From assembly GCF_964204645.1 (NCBI RefSeq), contig NC_134033.1:6544231-6608230 (forward strand): a stretch of 64,000 nucleotides of DNA, given 5' to 3'. The first letter of the stretch is position 1. Every line of letters starts with the position of its first letter. The notes under the pieces were generated by a model, which did no database searches, was not told the DNA's origin, and saw nothing but the letters and a program-made list of their open reading frames with translations. The position numbers were made by a program, and so were the translations under genes. The DNA comes from Tubulanus polymorphus (Eukaryota > Nemertea > Palaeonemertea > Tubulaniformes > Tubulanidae). Shown here in pieces: positions 53,073 to 64,000 of the stretch.

Positions 53073-53609
53073 GTAAAAAAAGAGCGAAAGGTTTCAGCGA
53101 ACTCTAACTCTTTTGAAAAATCATTAAAAATTCATAGATATGTTCACGAATTAAATGATAAATTATATAATTCAAATTAAGAGACTGTTAAATTGGTTGA
53201 AAATGTATAGAATATTGTATAAATTAAAGTTCATTAAACAAGGGGTTCTATGTATTAATGGTAATAATGCGTATTAAATACATATCATGCTTTATTTCTG
53301 AAATTGAAGTCTCAGAAGTATTCAATTTTTTGATTATGATATTTTAATTCTTTACATTTAACAAGAATAATACTAACTTATTCAAGGTAAAGTTTTTTCT
53401 AGTATTTTCTTGTCAAATGTAAATAAATTTAGTGAAACAAGAATTGAATCAAAATCATTAAAAAAACAATAAGTTTCTTTAATTATACTAACTTATACAA
53501 GTTAATGTTTTTTCTTATTGAAACTATTCAAAATATTATGTAATCCAGTGAGCAATTAGAAACAATAACTAGTCTTATTTTAAAGAATTATATCATATTT
53601 TAGTGCTAA
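53073..53609. other. AT-rich sequence, probable Polinton remnant
   Basis: Base composition and short stretches such as FEKSLKIHRYVHELNDKLYN (about 53100-53180) look Polinton-derived, but no specific gene can be named. Confidence 0.35.
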
Positions 53610-53960
53610 GTAAAGAATGTGATATTCATCATTACTGAATCAAATATATATGATGAATCTATGATATTTATTACTGAATCAAACATATACAATGTTTCTA
53701 AATTTTATCATCTATGATATTCATTACTGAATCAAATATATATGATGAATCTATGATATTTATTACTGAATCAAACATATACAATGTTTCTAAATTTTAT
53801 CATCTATGATATTCATTACTGAATCAAATATATATGATGAATCTATGATATTTATTACTGAATCAAACATATACAATGTTTCTAAATTTTATCATCTATG
53901 ATATTCATTACTGAATCAAATATATATGATAAATCTGTGATATTTATTACTGAATCAAAT
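53610..53960. repeat. 92-bp tandem repeats, ~3.5 copies
   Basis: Near-identical units carrying TTACTGAATCAAA.ATATA twice and TTTCTAAATTTTATCATC once; TCATCTATGATATTC recurs at 53708, 53800 and 53892. Confidence 0.9.
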
Positions 53961-54000
53961 ATATACGATAGAATTTAAAAATATTATATAATTCAAATTA

Positions 54001-54131
54001 TAGAAACTATTTATATATCTATGTACTAGACGTACGAGTAAGAATCCAAGAAAGTAAGAAAGTAAGAATCCAAGAAAGTAAGAAAGTAAGAATTCTTACG
54101 TACGTCTAGTACATAGATATATAAATAGTTT
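54001..54131. repeat. Palindrome with internal direct repeats
   Basis: Arms of about 35 bp (AAACTATTTATATATCTATG at the tip, TAGACGTACG inside) flank AAGAATCCAAGAAAGTAAG repeats. It looks like a small fold-back element. Confidence 0.8.
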
Positions 54132-54179
54132 TATAATAATCATTCTAAATAATAAATCATATTAAAATCTATCAGATAA

Positions 54180-54500
54180 AACTATGATATTCATCATTAC
54201 TGAATCAAATATAATGATAAATCTATCAGATAAATCTGTGATATTTATTACTGAATCAAATATATATATATGATAGATCTATCAGATAAACCTGTGATAT
54301 TTATTACTGAATCAAATATATATCATAAATCTATCAGATAAATCATCTGTGATATTTATTACTGAATCAAATATATATCATAAATCTATCAGATAAATCA
54401 TCTGTGATATTTATTACTGAATCAAATATATATCATTAATCTATCAGATAAATCATCTATGATATTTATTATTGAATCAAATATATATGATAAATCTGTG
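54180..54500. repeat. ~59-bp tandem repeats
   Basis: Units related to the 92-bp repeat (GATATTTATTACTGAATCAA) with ATAAATCTATCAGATAAATC; about five copies of variable length. Confidence 0.85.
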
Positions 54501-54666
54501 AAGACATAGAGGATATTTCAATTAATGCCCCCCCCCCCTGTGTCTTTATTGTCATAAGTAGTCTTAGTACCTTTAATACATAAAAAATATATCTTTTTAT
54601 TATTAGTACTTAGAAAAAATAAAAATAAATATAATAAGTCTATCATATGAATAAATATTATCATTG

Positions 54667-54773
54667 AAACAGTAATATATAATAAATCTGTGAGATGAAC
54701 AAATATTATATTATAATTACTGTTTCAATAATAATATTTATTCATCTCACAGATTTATTATATATTACTGTTT
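54667..54773. repeat. 107-bp palindrome
   Basis: Arms of about 45 bp (AAACAGTAATATATAATAAA at the tip, TCTGTGAGATGAA inside). It abuts the first recognisable retroelement sequence. Confidence 0.8.
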
Positions 54774-54802
54774 CATTACCCGAATGCCCAGACCTCTCGC
54801 GA

Positions 54803-55945
54803 ATGCCAGGCGGAACGTCACCAATCAACTTCACTGGAAGATCATTGCGAAGCTCATCTCAAGCAAGCAAGAAGTCTGCCTCATCGTTGGTGCTACCTAC
54901 ACAAATCAACACAGCGAATTCATCAACCGCAACAAATTCGGAAAGGGAGTCGACCACAGATCTATTAACACCAGCAACACAACCTCCGATCGTCGAAACT
55001 ACGAGCAAAATCATGCCGGGAATACAGCTACCTCGGTTTACTGACCAAGACCCTCACGTCTGGTGGGACTTATGGCAATTATACATATCAGCCCACCAGA
55101 TACAACCGGACCAACAGGTCCATCACTTTAAGCTGCATTTGTCCGACAAAGCGCTTACCTAGTACCGATCATTGAGGAACGATATCACAAGTGACAATGT
55201 GAAACTAAAAACGGCGTTCACAACTCGCTTTAGCAACTCTAACGGAAATAGCATGGCAATCCATCAGTGTAAACAGGAACCAGGTCAATCAGTTATTTCA
55301 TACCTAGAAAACTTTCCCCAAAGGTTGAACCCCTTGGAGCTGAGTGAAACCATGAAAGTCAGCTTCCTGATAAATGGTCTCCGTGACGATATAAAACTGA
55401 TAATAATGCCTCAAAATCCAAGTACCGTTCAAGAGGTACTTACAAAAGCGAACGTCGCCGAACAAACTATCGAAGCTACATTCCAAACCACAGTAGCTAG
55501 CGCAGCCACTACTAATGATATGGGAACGATCATGGACATGATGCGAAACCTGCAGGCTCAAATACAAGAACTGCAAACACAAGTTATGGATGACGTCGAC
55601 CCACCGGAAGTCGCGTATGCTCATCATACTAGGGAGCCACGACGACCTCAGAATGCAGAAATACAGCAGAATCAATATCAACCCACATGGGAAACACCTC
55701 AACAGCCAAAGAGATACCAAACATCACAGCAGCAACCACGAAATTATGATCAGCAAGCTCCAAGAACTCAGCAAGGCCGTCGAGAATGTAAAAATTGTGG
55801 TGAGTATTGTGGCGGAAATAGGTTTTGTAGGGCATTCAAAACAATATGTAACTTCTGTAGGATTCCCGGCCATATCGAGAGAAAGTGCCGTAAAAAGAAA
55901 TTTAGCCAATTTCCCAGAACTGCACCTCACCCATTTCACGGCTGA
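54803..55945 (+). pseudogene. gag: Gag with CCHC zinc knuckle, one internal stop
   Basis: Capsid-like part (PRFTDQDPHVWWDLWQLYI; later PGQSVISYLENF and LINGLRDDIK), a Gln-rich linker, and a nucleocapsid knuckle CNFCRIPGHIERKC near 55845. An in-frame TAG at 55160 splits it. It ends at TGA 55943-55945, after which the same frame continues into the protease without any further stop. Confidence 0.8.
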
Positions 55946-57840
55946 AGGCACGCGCCTGTCCCTGGCGGCCCAAGTCCCCAGGTTGGGCACCCATCTAAGA
56001 AAACACCTACTGTCAATGTTACAGAGGTTCTAAACCAAAATTCAATTCTTACAAAAAGTTTTGGTCACCAATTTTCGTCATTAGTAGACACTGGAGCTTC
56101 TATCTCATGTGTCTCCTGCAAGACGCTCAAACGTCTCCCAACAACTGTAGCTTTAGGTCCATCTGACATTTCCCGTATTGCCGGTGTAGGTGGTGAAAAA
56201 CATGTAGTTCAAGGTCGAGTCCATTTAGATATAAATATTGGCGGACTAGCAATTTTACACTCGTTTTACGTAATTGATCATATGCAGCACCCAATCATCT
56301 TAGGTTTAGACTTTCTCGAAGCAAACGATGCTAAAATCTGTTTTAAGACCCGTACGCTCACTCTCCGAGACAATGAGGTTTATACCGTACTTAATACATC
56401 AGGTGCTGGCTTAGTCAGAACAGATAAACACACAATCATACCTCCCAATTCTGAATGTCGCATCCCAGTTCGTATGTCTAAAGTTGAAATTCCAAAAATC
56501 TGCTTTCTGGAACCGGTTCCCTCTCTACACAAGATGCAAATCTTAGGTGCTAAATGTCTTGTCAATATTGAAAAAAATCGCTCAGTTATGGCTATCTTAA
56601 ACCCCACGGATAAAGAAATTGTGCTACCGCGTAAAAAGGTTGTCGCTACATATTTAGATGTCGATCAAGAGTCTATTGTGCCAATTGACGATTCTTTCAA
56701 TTCGAATAGTTATCAACAAAATCCCATCAAATCAAACTCTTCAGAACCAATTCACTCTGATTTATCGGATTCGGACCTTGACGACAATCAGAAAGAATGT
56801 CTTTCAAACTTTTTAAAAGCTAATATTGACGTGTTTGCGGCAGACCTTCCAGAGGTCGGTCACACTAATATGTATCATCACACTATTGAAACTGATCCCG
56901 GGGCGAAAAAGGTTAGTCTTCCTTTTTACCGTACTCATGCTGAAAACAAAAAGAAAATAGAACGACAGGTCGATGAATTACTCAGAAACAAGTTCGTAAC
57001 AAAGTCCAATTCTGAATGGCATAGCCCAGTTGTATTGGTTAAAAAGAAATCGGGTGATTTTCACTTTGCGGTGGATTATCGCAAATTGAATCAAATCACA
57101 ACCCAACTTGACTTTCCACTACCAAGGTTTGAAGATGCAGTAGATTTGATAGGTGACTCAAAGGCCCAAGTGTTCAGGAGTCTTGATCTCGCTAGTGGAT
57201 TTTGGCAAGTCCCGCTGGATCCTGCCACAAAGCACAAATCCGCTTTCATTTTGAGTGGGAAAGGCTACCATTTGGTTTAAAAAATAGCCCAGCTACCTTT
57301 GCCTCGGTAATGGCTCGAGCGCTCCAAAGCATTAATTGGAAATTTGTGCTGATCTATGTAGATGATATTTGATCTTTTCTCGGAATTTTAAAGAACATCT
57401 GCAATATCTTGACCTTGTATTTCACCACCTTTCGAAAAGCAGGTTTCACTCTCAAACCCTCGAAATGTCAATTCGCTCGGCGTGAAATACTTTATCTCGG
57501 TCATATCATAACCAAATCAGGTGTCATAATCGATCCTTCCAAGACCGCGGTCATCCATGCATTAAAAGCTCCCACAGGTGTTAACGGTGTCCGTCGATTC
57601 TTAGGCATGTGCAATTACCATAAGAAATTCATCAAGAGCTACAGCCGAATTGCAGTTCAATTGTACTATCTGTTGAAGAAAGATAGCAAATTCGTTTGGT
57701 CAGTAGAATGTGACAGAGCCAACAACTCCTTTAGACTCGCCTTGACATTGTGGATTGTAGGAACAATCATCATTATGAATTACGCCGGAGTTCGGATGAT
57801 AAATTGCTCAAGTCACGGGAACACGCTAATCGAATGAGGC
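55946..57840 (+). pseudogene. pol: Pol: retropepsin and reverse transcriptase, broken
   Basis: The protease has LVDTGASISC (~56082). The RT frame runs to 57280 with HSPVVLVKKKSG, VDYRKLN and SLDLASGFWQVPL. A shift near 57260 moves PFGLKNSPATF and YVDDI to another frame, a TGA follows at about 57371, and the thumb/connection (FTLKPSKCQFA, YLGHIITKSGV, RRFLGMCNYHKKFI) is at 57409-57720. RNase H is only a stub, and the catalytic integrase is absent by deletion near 57745. Confidence 0.85.
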
Positions 57841-58140
57841 ATTATCACGATCCCCGAGACAGGAGTTATCTGAAAGTCTCACCCGACATGGGAAAACCTA
57901 AGACTCCACCATTGGAAGCTAAGGATATTGAGGGAGCTGACACACCACCTCACAGAAATGGAACGGGGAGAATGACACACTTCCAGACGGTTCAGATACT
58001 GCCCCTGAAGAAGATTTGGTTGTGGGCTGACGACGTACCCGAGACACCCCGCCGAGAGTTCCATGCACAATACACTCTCCAGGGCAAAAAACGGAAACAA
58101 GTCAAACGTAACGAAACAAACATTGTTCACGGTTCACTAC
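57750..58140 (+). pseudogene. Pol C-terminal tail remnant
   Basis: A frame beginning in the deletion scar, with SREHANRMRHYHDPRDR and a Pro/Lys-rich tail that overlaps the start of the env frame, as expected for the end of a Ty3/gypsy integrase. No DDE core. Confidence 0.45.
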
Positions 58141-59250
58141 TTGTTCACGGTGATCGTTACAGTCATGTCTTTGGTGTCTCCAGCTTCAGCTCCGATCTAC
58201 ATTCAACGAATCAACTACGGCCTCATCTTTCAACATCAATCTCGAGTACATTTCGCAACGGAATCTTGGATGCATACATACGCCATTCCTATTCCTCAGA
58301 TCCACGACCCTATCCTCCTCTCACAATGTACTTCCAATGTGTCGCACTGTTCCCAAATGGCTTCACTCGTACGTCAGGTAAATAACCTGTGCATGGACTC
58401 GGCAGCAGCTGTTAATGCTACGGCTAACTTTATTCGAACCATCATTCCTATAACAGTAGACCGCAAAAGCTCACGATTACGCAGAGCTGGTTTTTTACCT
58501 TTTATCGGGTCTCTGTCAAAATCATTGTTTGGTACAGCTACTATGGATGATATAAAAATGCTCGCTAGACATATCAAATCACTCGAACAATACCGCAATG
58601 TAATCAACAACAAACTGACTCACGACGCTGGTGCAATGGCTTCGTTTATGTCAAAAGTTGATAATCGTTTTGGGCATGTGGTACAAGAACTCGCTTCAGA
58701 CCATAAAGCTATTGCATCTTTGTACATTCGTTTACGCGTTCTATATACAGATGTTCTAGATACAATCTCGACTACAACCACTATTCTAATGAATTATATT
58801 CGACGCTCCTCGGTCAAGCAGCATCTTACTGCTCTATGTCGTGGCATTAAGGACTTAAAAAATGGTGTTTTATCTCCTACTATTCTATCACCAGATTTGT
58901 TACGTACAACAATGAGACAGGTTAGAGTAGTATTGGCCGAGAAACTTCCGGACTATGCCCTTATTGTTAAAAACCCTTTAGCGTTATACAAGAAGGCAAA
59001 ATTCCTGGTTTCACGCAATAAATCGATGTTGTTTATATCTCTCAAACTGCCTATCGCTTCGACAAAGGATTCTCTGAATTTGTACAAAGTTATTGCACTA
59101 CTATCCCTTCAGATGACTAACAGCTCCAACTTTTTTCAGCCTTGATGGTAGTTACAGTGGTCAATACATTAATTTTCCTTGTTTACATCATTCGACATCT
59201 ACGTGCAAAGATCGTGTTCCGAGCGCACTACTCTAGCTCTTGAAATTACG
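58063..59250 (+). pseudogene. env: Env-like glycoprotein of the baculovirus-F/errantivirus type
   Basis: About 360 codons open (58063-59145), then a shifted frame carries a membrane anchor and cytoplasmic tail (59146-59240, VVTVVNTLIFLVYIIRHL). Features: an N-terminal hydrophobic segment (about residues 24-43), a basic cleavage-like site (SSRLRR) followed by a hydrophobic GFLPFIGSLSKSLFG stretch like a fusion peptide, then a helical region. This layout is shared by baculovirus F proteins and errantivirus Env. It is truncated and frameshifted near its end. Its Ty3/gypsy neighbours support the assignment. Confidence 0.7.
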
Positions 59251-59602
59251 AATGGTCCACGCTGCAAACGCATCCCTATTTTACGTCTACCCTTATGTCC
59301 ATCCAGTTCACTGGGAAATCACTTATCCGTCTAATATGTATGACATCTCTATCACCGGTATATTCCGTCCTCAGCTCTGTTTTCAGATCACTGACTGTAG
59401 CATTATCAATACTCTGTCAGGAAAACCTGTATCATTACCATCTTCCGTATATAATTCCCCCATTCAAGCACATCATCTTCGACCGATTCTTAGCACTCCC
59501 TACAGTGCCTATATAATTATTCTACATCACGACAGCTACACTGTTCTACAACCACAACGCACATTCCAAGCCTCAGCCCCCACATTTACCATGGTTGATT
59601 AA
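59240..59602 (+). other. Unassigned frame at retroelement 3' region, 120 aa
   Basis: Open frame with no recognised domain; it could be an accessory gene, a displaced env part or chance. Followed by AT-rich sequence with CAAACAACGA repeats to 59880. Confidence 0.3.
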
Positions 59603-59880
59603 TTGCTTATCATTAATTTTTCTATTCTTTCATTATGAAATATTGTATATACATTGCATTTATGCTACGACACTTCATAGTTCAATATTTGTACATATAC
59701 TATCAATTATTTGTTTGTATTTCCGCCAAACAACGATAGAACACCAAACAACGACACCACACCAAAACACGAAAATACACCAAACAACGATAGCACTCCA
59801 AACAACCAAATCTACCACGACGCTCAGTAGTCAGACTACATTAGTCAAGTATCAGCTTCACTCTCACTAAACTAATACTT

Positions 59881-60204
59881 TGCAAAGAAATACTTTGCAG
59901 TTTTTAATAATTTGCAGTTTTGATATCTAGCCTTTTCATATCGGCAACCTTAGACCATGGCAATTACCTTATAGCGGAAAGGATTTCTTCATTGATTCCC
60001 CAACCATATTAGGGATGGGAAAAGGCGTATGGTTCATATATGGAGTAGAAAGCACCACCAGGTTGTTTAGTAATTAACTCGGTTATCCGCATTTCATTCA
60101 ATTTCCCGTTAAAATGGAATCGACTTTTCTCGTCAGTTACCAATGAAACCAATACCAAACTCGGGAAAGCAATCATAAGTGATTCTGAATTTTCCTTTTT
60201 ATTT
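59881..60204. other. No feature recognised
   Basis: Spacer between the retroelement and the dispersed repeat; a 3' LTR may lie here but no partner sequence was found. Confidence 0.4.
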
Positions 60205-61310
60205 TTAGCCCAATTGGGACTTCAGTCCCAGCGGGCTATTTTGCGTTCACTTTTCGTCCGTCCGTCCGTCCGTAGACGGATTCCAGTTATTTTGGTAAAT
60301 TTTTAACACGCTTCAATGCAATGTCTGGATATTTGGGTGATACATATATCTACCCTAGACACATCTTTACTAAAAAAACTGGCCCGGCAGTATCAAGATG
60401 GCCGACTGGCAGCCATTGTTGTTCGCCAAAATCAGCACCTTTTACACATTTTCAAACTTTTTGAGGGAAATTTTGAAGATGCATTGATCAATTAATTACC
60501 TTGATCTTTCGTTTATATTTGAATCCCTCAAGGGTCCATCAGCATAAGAAAAATTGGGTCGATCGGACTCAAGACGGCCGTCCTAAGACCTTTTTTGTGC
60601 CCAAAAATGTCGATTTTGGTCCGATATCTGAGTCCGGTAGCTTCCTACTGGTTTGCCATTTCTCATTGTAATTTGTGATGGGTATTCTTTGGATAGGGAT
60701 GTTATACTTGAGACAGGTATTTTTGATCAGCCAATTATGACGCAATTGGTGGCCATCTTGGTGTCATCAGTACTCGTTCGTAGGCGGAAAGAAGTTTTTC
60801 CACATAATATTGATACCTAAGCATATTTTGCTAGCACAATCAATTGGAAAGTTGTAGCTCATAATCTGTTCTATGATATCGGTGAGTTTCAAGGTCATTG
60901 GTTATTGTATATGGCCACCAGGGGTGTTGAATAATACAATAACTTAGTATGTCTATATTGTGCCTATGCATATTTTGTAACCACAATCAATTGCAAACTT
61001 GTAGCGTGTGACATGTTCTATGATTGTGGTGAGTTTCAAGGTCATTTGGTTTTGCAAATTGTCAACAGGAGGCGTTGAATTGTAGAATAACTTAGTAGCT
61101 CCATATTAAATTGATAATGAGGCATATTTTGTTATCACAATCAATTACAAAATAGTAGCTGCTGACACGTTCTACGATTGTGGGGGGGGGGGGTTTCAAG
61201 GCCATTAGTTTTTGTATATAGTCACCAGAGAGCGTTGAATATTTAGATTGTTAGATTGTTGAGCATTTGAAACCACTTCCCAATTGGGCGTCCCTGGACC
61301 CCTAGTTGTT
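60205..61310 (+). mobile_element. Dispersed ~1.1-kb repeat, copy B
   Basis: Second copy of the element at 8690-9940. It starts with the hairpin GCCCAATTGGGACT/AGTCCCAGCGGGC, has CGTCCGTCCGTCCGTCC near 60258, and ends GGACCCCTAG. A G-run (about 61183-61192) is an expansion absent from copy A. Confidence 0.75.
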
Positions 61311-62250
61311 TTTTATTCGGGGGCCCGAAGCTCTAAGTTAATTGAACTGAATTTGTATTGATTACAATTGCAGCCGACTATCTGTTAGTCAATCTGGTTC
61401 TGTGCCAACATACCATTGCCGGGTACCATTCTGCGAGTGAGCGTTTTACGGTTTATTCCTACACGTTACTCATACTCATTTGGGCCTTTTCTTTTCAGAG
61501 ACAACTAGCGATAGCGTGACTCGGTGGATTCGTGGAATTCCGAATACGTCCTCTACCTACCAGACGATTTCTATCTTGGTGACCGTTGCTAACGAAATAT
61601 CGTGCGCGCGGCACTGATCCCGTGTGACTGATGTGAACATTCCGAATTTGGCGAAGTGACAAAAACGTGTCACTTGACGACAGCTACTCTGAATCGGACC
61701 GATACTACCGGATCAAGGCTGACCTACCTTCGCCTTTGATGTACGGATACGGAGTTGGCAATTATCTAGTTGCATTAAACACTAACAGCGACTTCACAGG
61801 ATATTTTATGATAAATCGCTTATATTTCTTGTTCCACGCTATACAGCAGATAAATTTACATTAGAGGTACAGGCAAAACAAGCTCTCTCCACAAATGGCG
61901 TACCTGACTGTCGGTTTGATCAAGTCATAAAAAGTCGATCTTTTAACATTTCTGTTAAACGTAACTGGATTTTGAACCCTCGCACCCAGAAATTATCTTT
62001 TCAGCTGCTTAAAAGATTTCAGATTGACTTTTGGTATACTTTTTACGGAATATTGATTTAATGCAAATGAATGTTCGTTTAGATTTTAATCAGAATGGAA
62101 AAGATAACCGACTTATTAATTGGTAAAAGGGTGAAACAGGTAGGTCACACAACAGTGGTGTCTTCGACTGCCAGAGAAGCGCTGCTCATACCCTGATTAC
62201 GTATGCGTACATGCTGCTTGTAATGAACATATTTGTAGCGTTATTATGCA
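61311..62250. other. No feature supported
   Basis: A 65-codon frame at 61667-61864 and a possible splice acceptor near 61499 were seen, but no protein family is recognisable. Confidence 0.4.
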
Positions 62251-63682
62251 TTATTTCCTCTCAAATGAATATCTCGTCTGCAAGTCTGCCCACCAGGGAT
62301 CCAACAGACGATCGGCTCGTCCCAGACTTTCGTATTTATTCTCTGCAACGCAAATAAAGTAACCTAGGTCCTGTTTGTTGGGGTTGGCTAGAGCAAGAGT
62401 CGCGTGTATCAATCTGGCTACAGGTCGCTCGATGGCTATCTTAGTTTTACTCGCGTCCCTTAGACGTCGCCAACCCTTGATGGTAGCGCCCTCTGCGAAT
62501 ATCGGAGTTTTGTGTAGGTAGGCCACCGGCTTGTCGGTTGGAAGGTGGTAGAATGTGACAGAAGTATCTGGAGTTGCTTCGACGTCGCAAACGAATGTGA
62601 TCTAAAAGCGAAAATAAGGATAGGAGATATTATTCTCATTAAGAAACGACCGTATCAATAACACTCTTACACCGTGACTAGAACGACCCAAAAAGCCAGT
62701 AAATTCACCTAATTTCAGTTTTTGATAACAAATATGTTGAGCATGGAATAGATATCTTAAAACCTGTTGTGATCTTGAGAACCTGAAGTCATCGGATTTT
62801 ATATCATTTGCTTTGTGCATCGTCCCAAATTTCACAATTTTTTCGTCCTCAACTTCCCCATTACGTGTTTCTTTCTGGAACATATTCTTTATTCCAAAAT
62901 TTGAATCGAATTACAATTGATCAATTTCTCCTACTCAAACCTAGACGTTCAAAAGTAGTGTTCAAAATACCTGTGTTACAACTGACCTGATTCTGACCTT
63001 CTAGTTCAACTTCCGTCGTGTGTTTCGTTTTAAACGTTATTCTATTGATCACCAATAGAGTAACGATTTTCGATTTTCGACTCTGGACCGGACGGTATCC
63101 GGCCTCGATTTTGAACTTCACCCCGGAATACCCGTGCATACCGAGCACCGGGATCGCTATAGTCGTCTGCCAACCATCGTCGTATTTAGCCGCCGGTCGG
63201 TAAATTTTCCACTTGGTATCGGTCGGCTTGCGTCGATAAACCCTGACCCCTGGCGGCGGATAACCGGACACGCCGACAACCAGCGTGTCCTCTCGTCCGC
63301 GAGCTATCGGTATGACGTCGTTGCGACGTAAGTTCCGCTCGGCGTAACTATCAGACGACCAGGTCAAGGTCGATATCGTATCGACCCGGAATCCAGTCAA
63401 TTCGCCGAGTTTCGGTTTGACAGCGATGCCGGTACAGTGAGACATGGAAAACGAGACAGACTTATGCTCGAAATTGAGAACGTGACAATAGATATCGTCT
63501 TTAATGTCGGGTGGTTTGATAATTATCTGTGTATCTACGGAGTAAGTATCACGACTATACCAGCGTGCGTTCTTAGACACGATAATCGTCCGCGATGGAA
63601 CTACCTCGCCACTGTACAGATTCAGATTTTTCCGGTCGACTTTTTCAAGTGATATCTGCATCGGTCCAACGAGAGATTTCTT
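62251..63682 (-). CDS. Ig-like domain protein, last two exons
   Basis: Exon 63682-62987 (AG acceptor from TTTACAG; donor CAG/GTCAGT, phase 0) and last exon 62601-62251 (acceptor TCGCTTTTAG, phase 0, stop at 62251). Together 348 codons. The last exon has FVCDVEA and LGYFICVAENKYESLG, the Cys and DxGxYxC-like signature of an Ig fold. The first exon has Cys residues (IYCHVLNF, SHCTGIAV) and a GREDTLVVGVSGYPPPGVRVYRR stretch typical of Ig strands. No membrane segment follows, so it is probably secreted or extracellular. Upstream exons lie beyond this region and perhaps beyond the window. Confidence 0.7.
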
Positions 63683-64000
63683 CTGTAAATATATATGTGT
63701 GTGTTATTAAAATGTGAATTTCTGTGGTCAATCAGTTTTTCTTTTAAGCTGACAATAATATCCTTTTAAAGATTATTCCTAGAAAAAAATGAATACCCCC
63801 ACCTCATAAAAATAGAATTCAAATAGTGTCGATGATATGTTTTGAGCCCACTACACACAGGATTTAAATTGATTAAAAACTGAATTTATTAATCATAATC
63901 GAAATACACGACGTTTCGAACTCTCACTAGAAATCGTCGTAAGGTGTGAGGATTTCACTAGAAACGAAGGGTTATGTATATTGGGAGAACAAGCTAATTG

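Larger units (their letters stand above)
54774..59880 (+). mobile_element. Ty3/gypsy-type retroelement with env-like gene, damaged
   Basis: Order gag, protease, RT, (RNase H and most of integrase missing), integrase tail, env-like. No 5' LTR or primer-binding site was found between the palindrome and gag, and no clear 3' LTR, so both ends are unresolved. Codon use is more GC-rich than the Polinton. Several stops and shifts; not functional. Confidence 0.8.

Overview
The window is nuclear DNA of an animal, most likely a marine invertebrate. Host genes have introns with GT/AG junctions, one gene is a recognisable acetylcholinesterase collagenic-tail (COLQ) gene, and the rest is dominated by LINEs, a Ty3/gypsy-type retroelement with env, fold-back DNA elements, satellite-like arrays and Polinton (Maverick) DNA. 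A lophotrochozoan-like animal is plausible, but the sequence alone does not settle the species.

Layout. 1-2175: inverted, internally deleted Polinton fragment ending in a 152-bp palindrome. 2190-4400: decayed LINE. 4540-10225: array of a 31-bp unit, broken by a ~1.25-kb dispersed repeat whose second copy is at 60205-61310. 10210-11640: LINE RT chunk and a LINE ORF1 pseudogene. 13245-13765: MITE-like element. 14019-22255: COLQ, ten coding exons (395 codons plus stop). 23785-25709: a frameshifted class A GPCR and a relic of a second one. 26160-31735: repeats, MITEs and a LINE 3' end. 31960-48796: a complete 16.8-kb Polinton with 89-bp identical terminal inverted repeats (TIRs) and a 6-bp target duplication (GAAGTT). 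48880-50800: LINE. 52858-54773: AT-rich Polinton remnants, tandem repeats and hairpins. 54774-59880: damaged Ty3/gypsy element with an env-like gene. 62251-63682: two exons of an Ig-like gene on the minus strand.

The central object is the Polinton. It carries a protein-primed type B DNA polymerase gene, a VLTF3-like zinc-ribbon protein, a penton-like minor capsid protein, several small membrane proteins, a conserved ~470-aa protein, a coiled-coil/membrane protein, a double-jelly-roll type major capsid protein, a chromodomain integrase, an A32/FtsK-like packaging ATPase and an HNH nuclease. The polymerase gene contains a ~355-codon intein with a LAGLIDADG homing endonuclease, exactly inside catalytic motif C. 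Nearly every gene starts at TAAATG, usually after a T-run, which is the layout of a poxvirus late promoter. No adenain-type protease was recognised. The polymerase has three in-frame stops and a frameshift and the penton gene is frameshifted, so this copy looks defective, while most other genes are open.

The locus is nested: the Polinton sits 12 bp inside one arm of a fold-back element whose loop holds a LINE, and the opposite arm preserves the empty target site. That block lies between two halves of one Polinton-type gene that are now about 24.8 kb apart.
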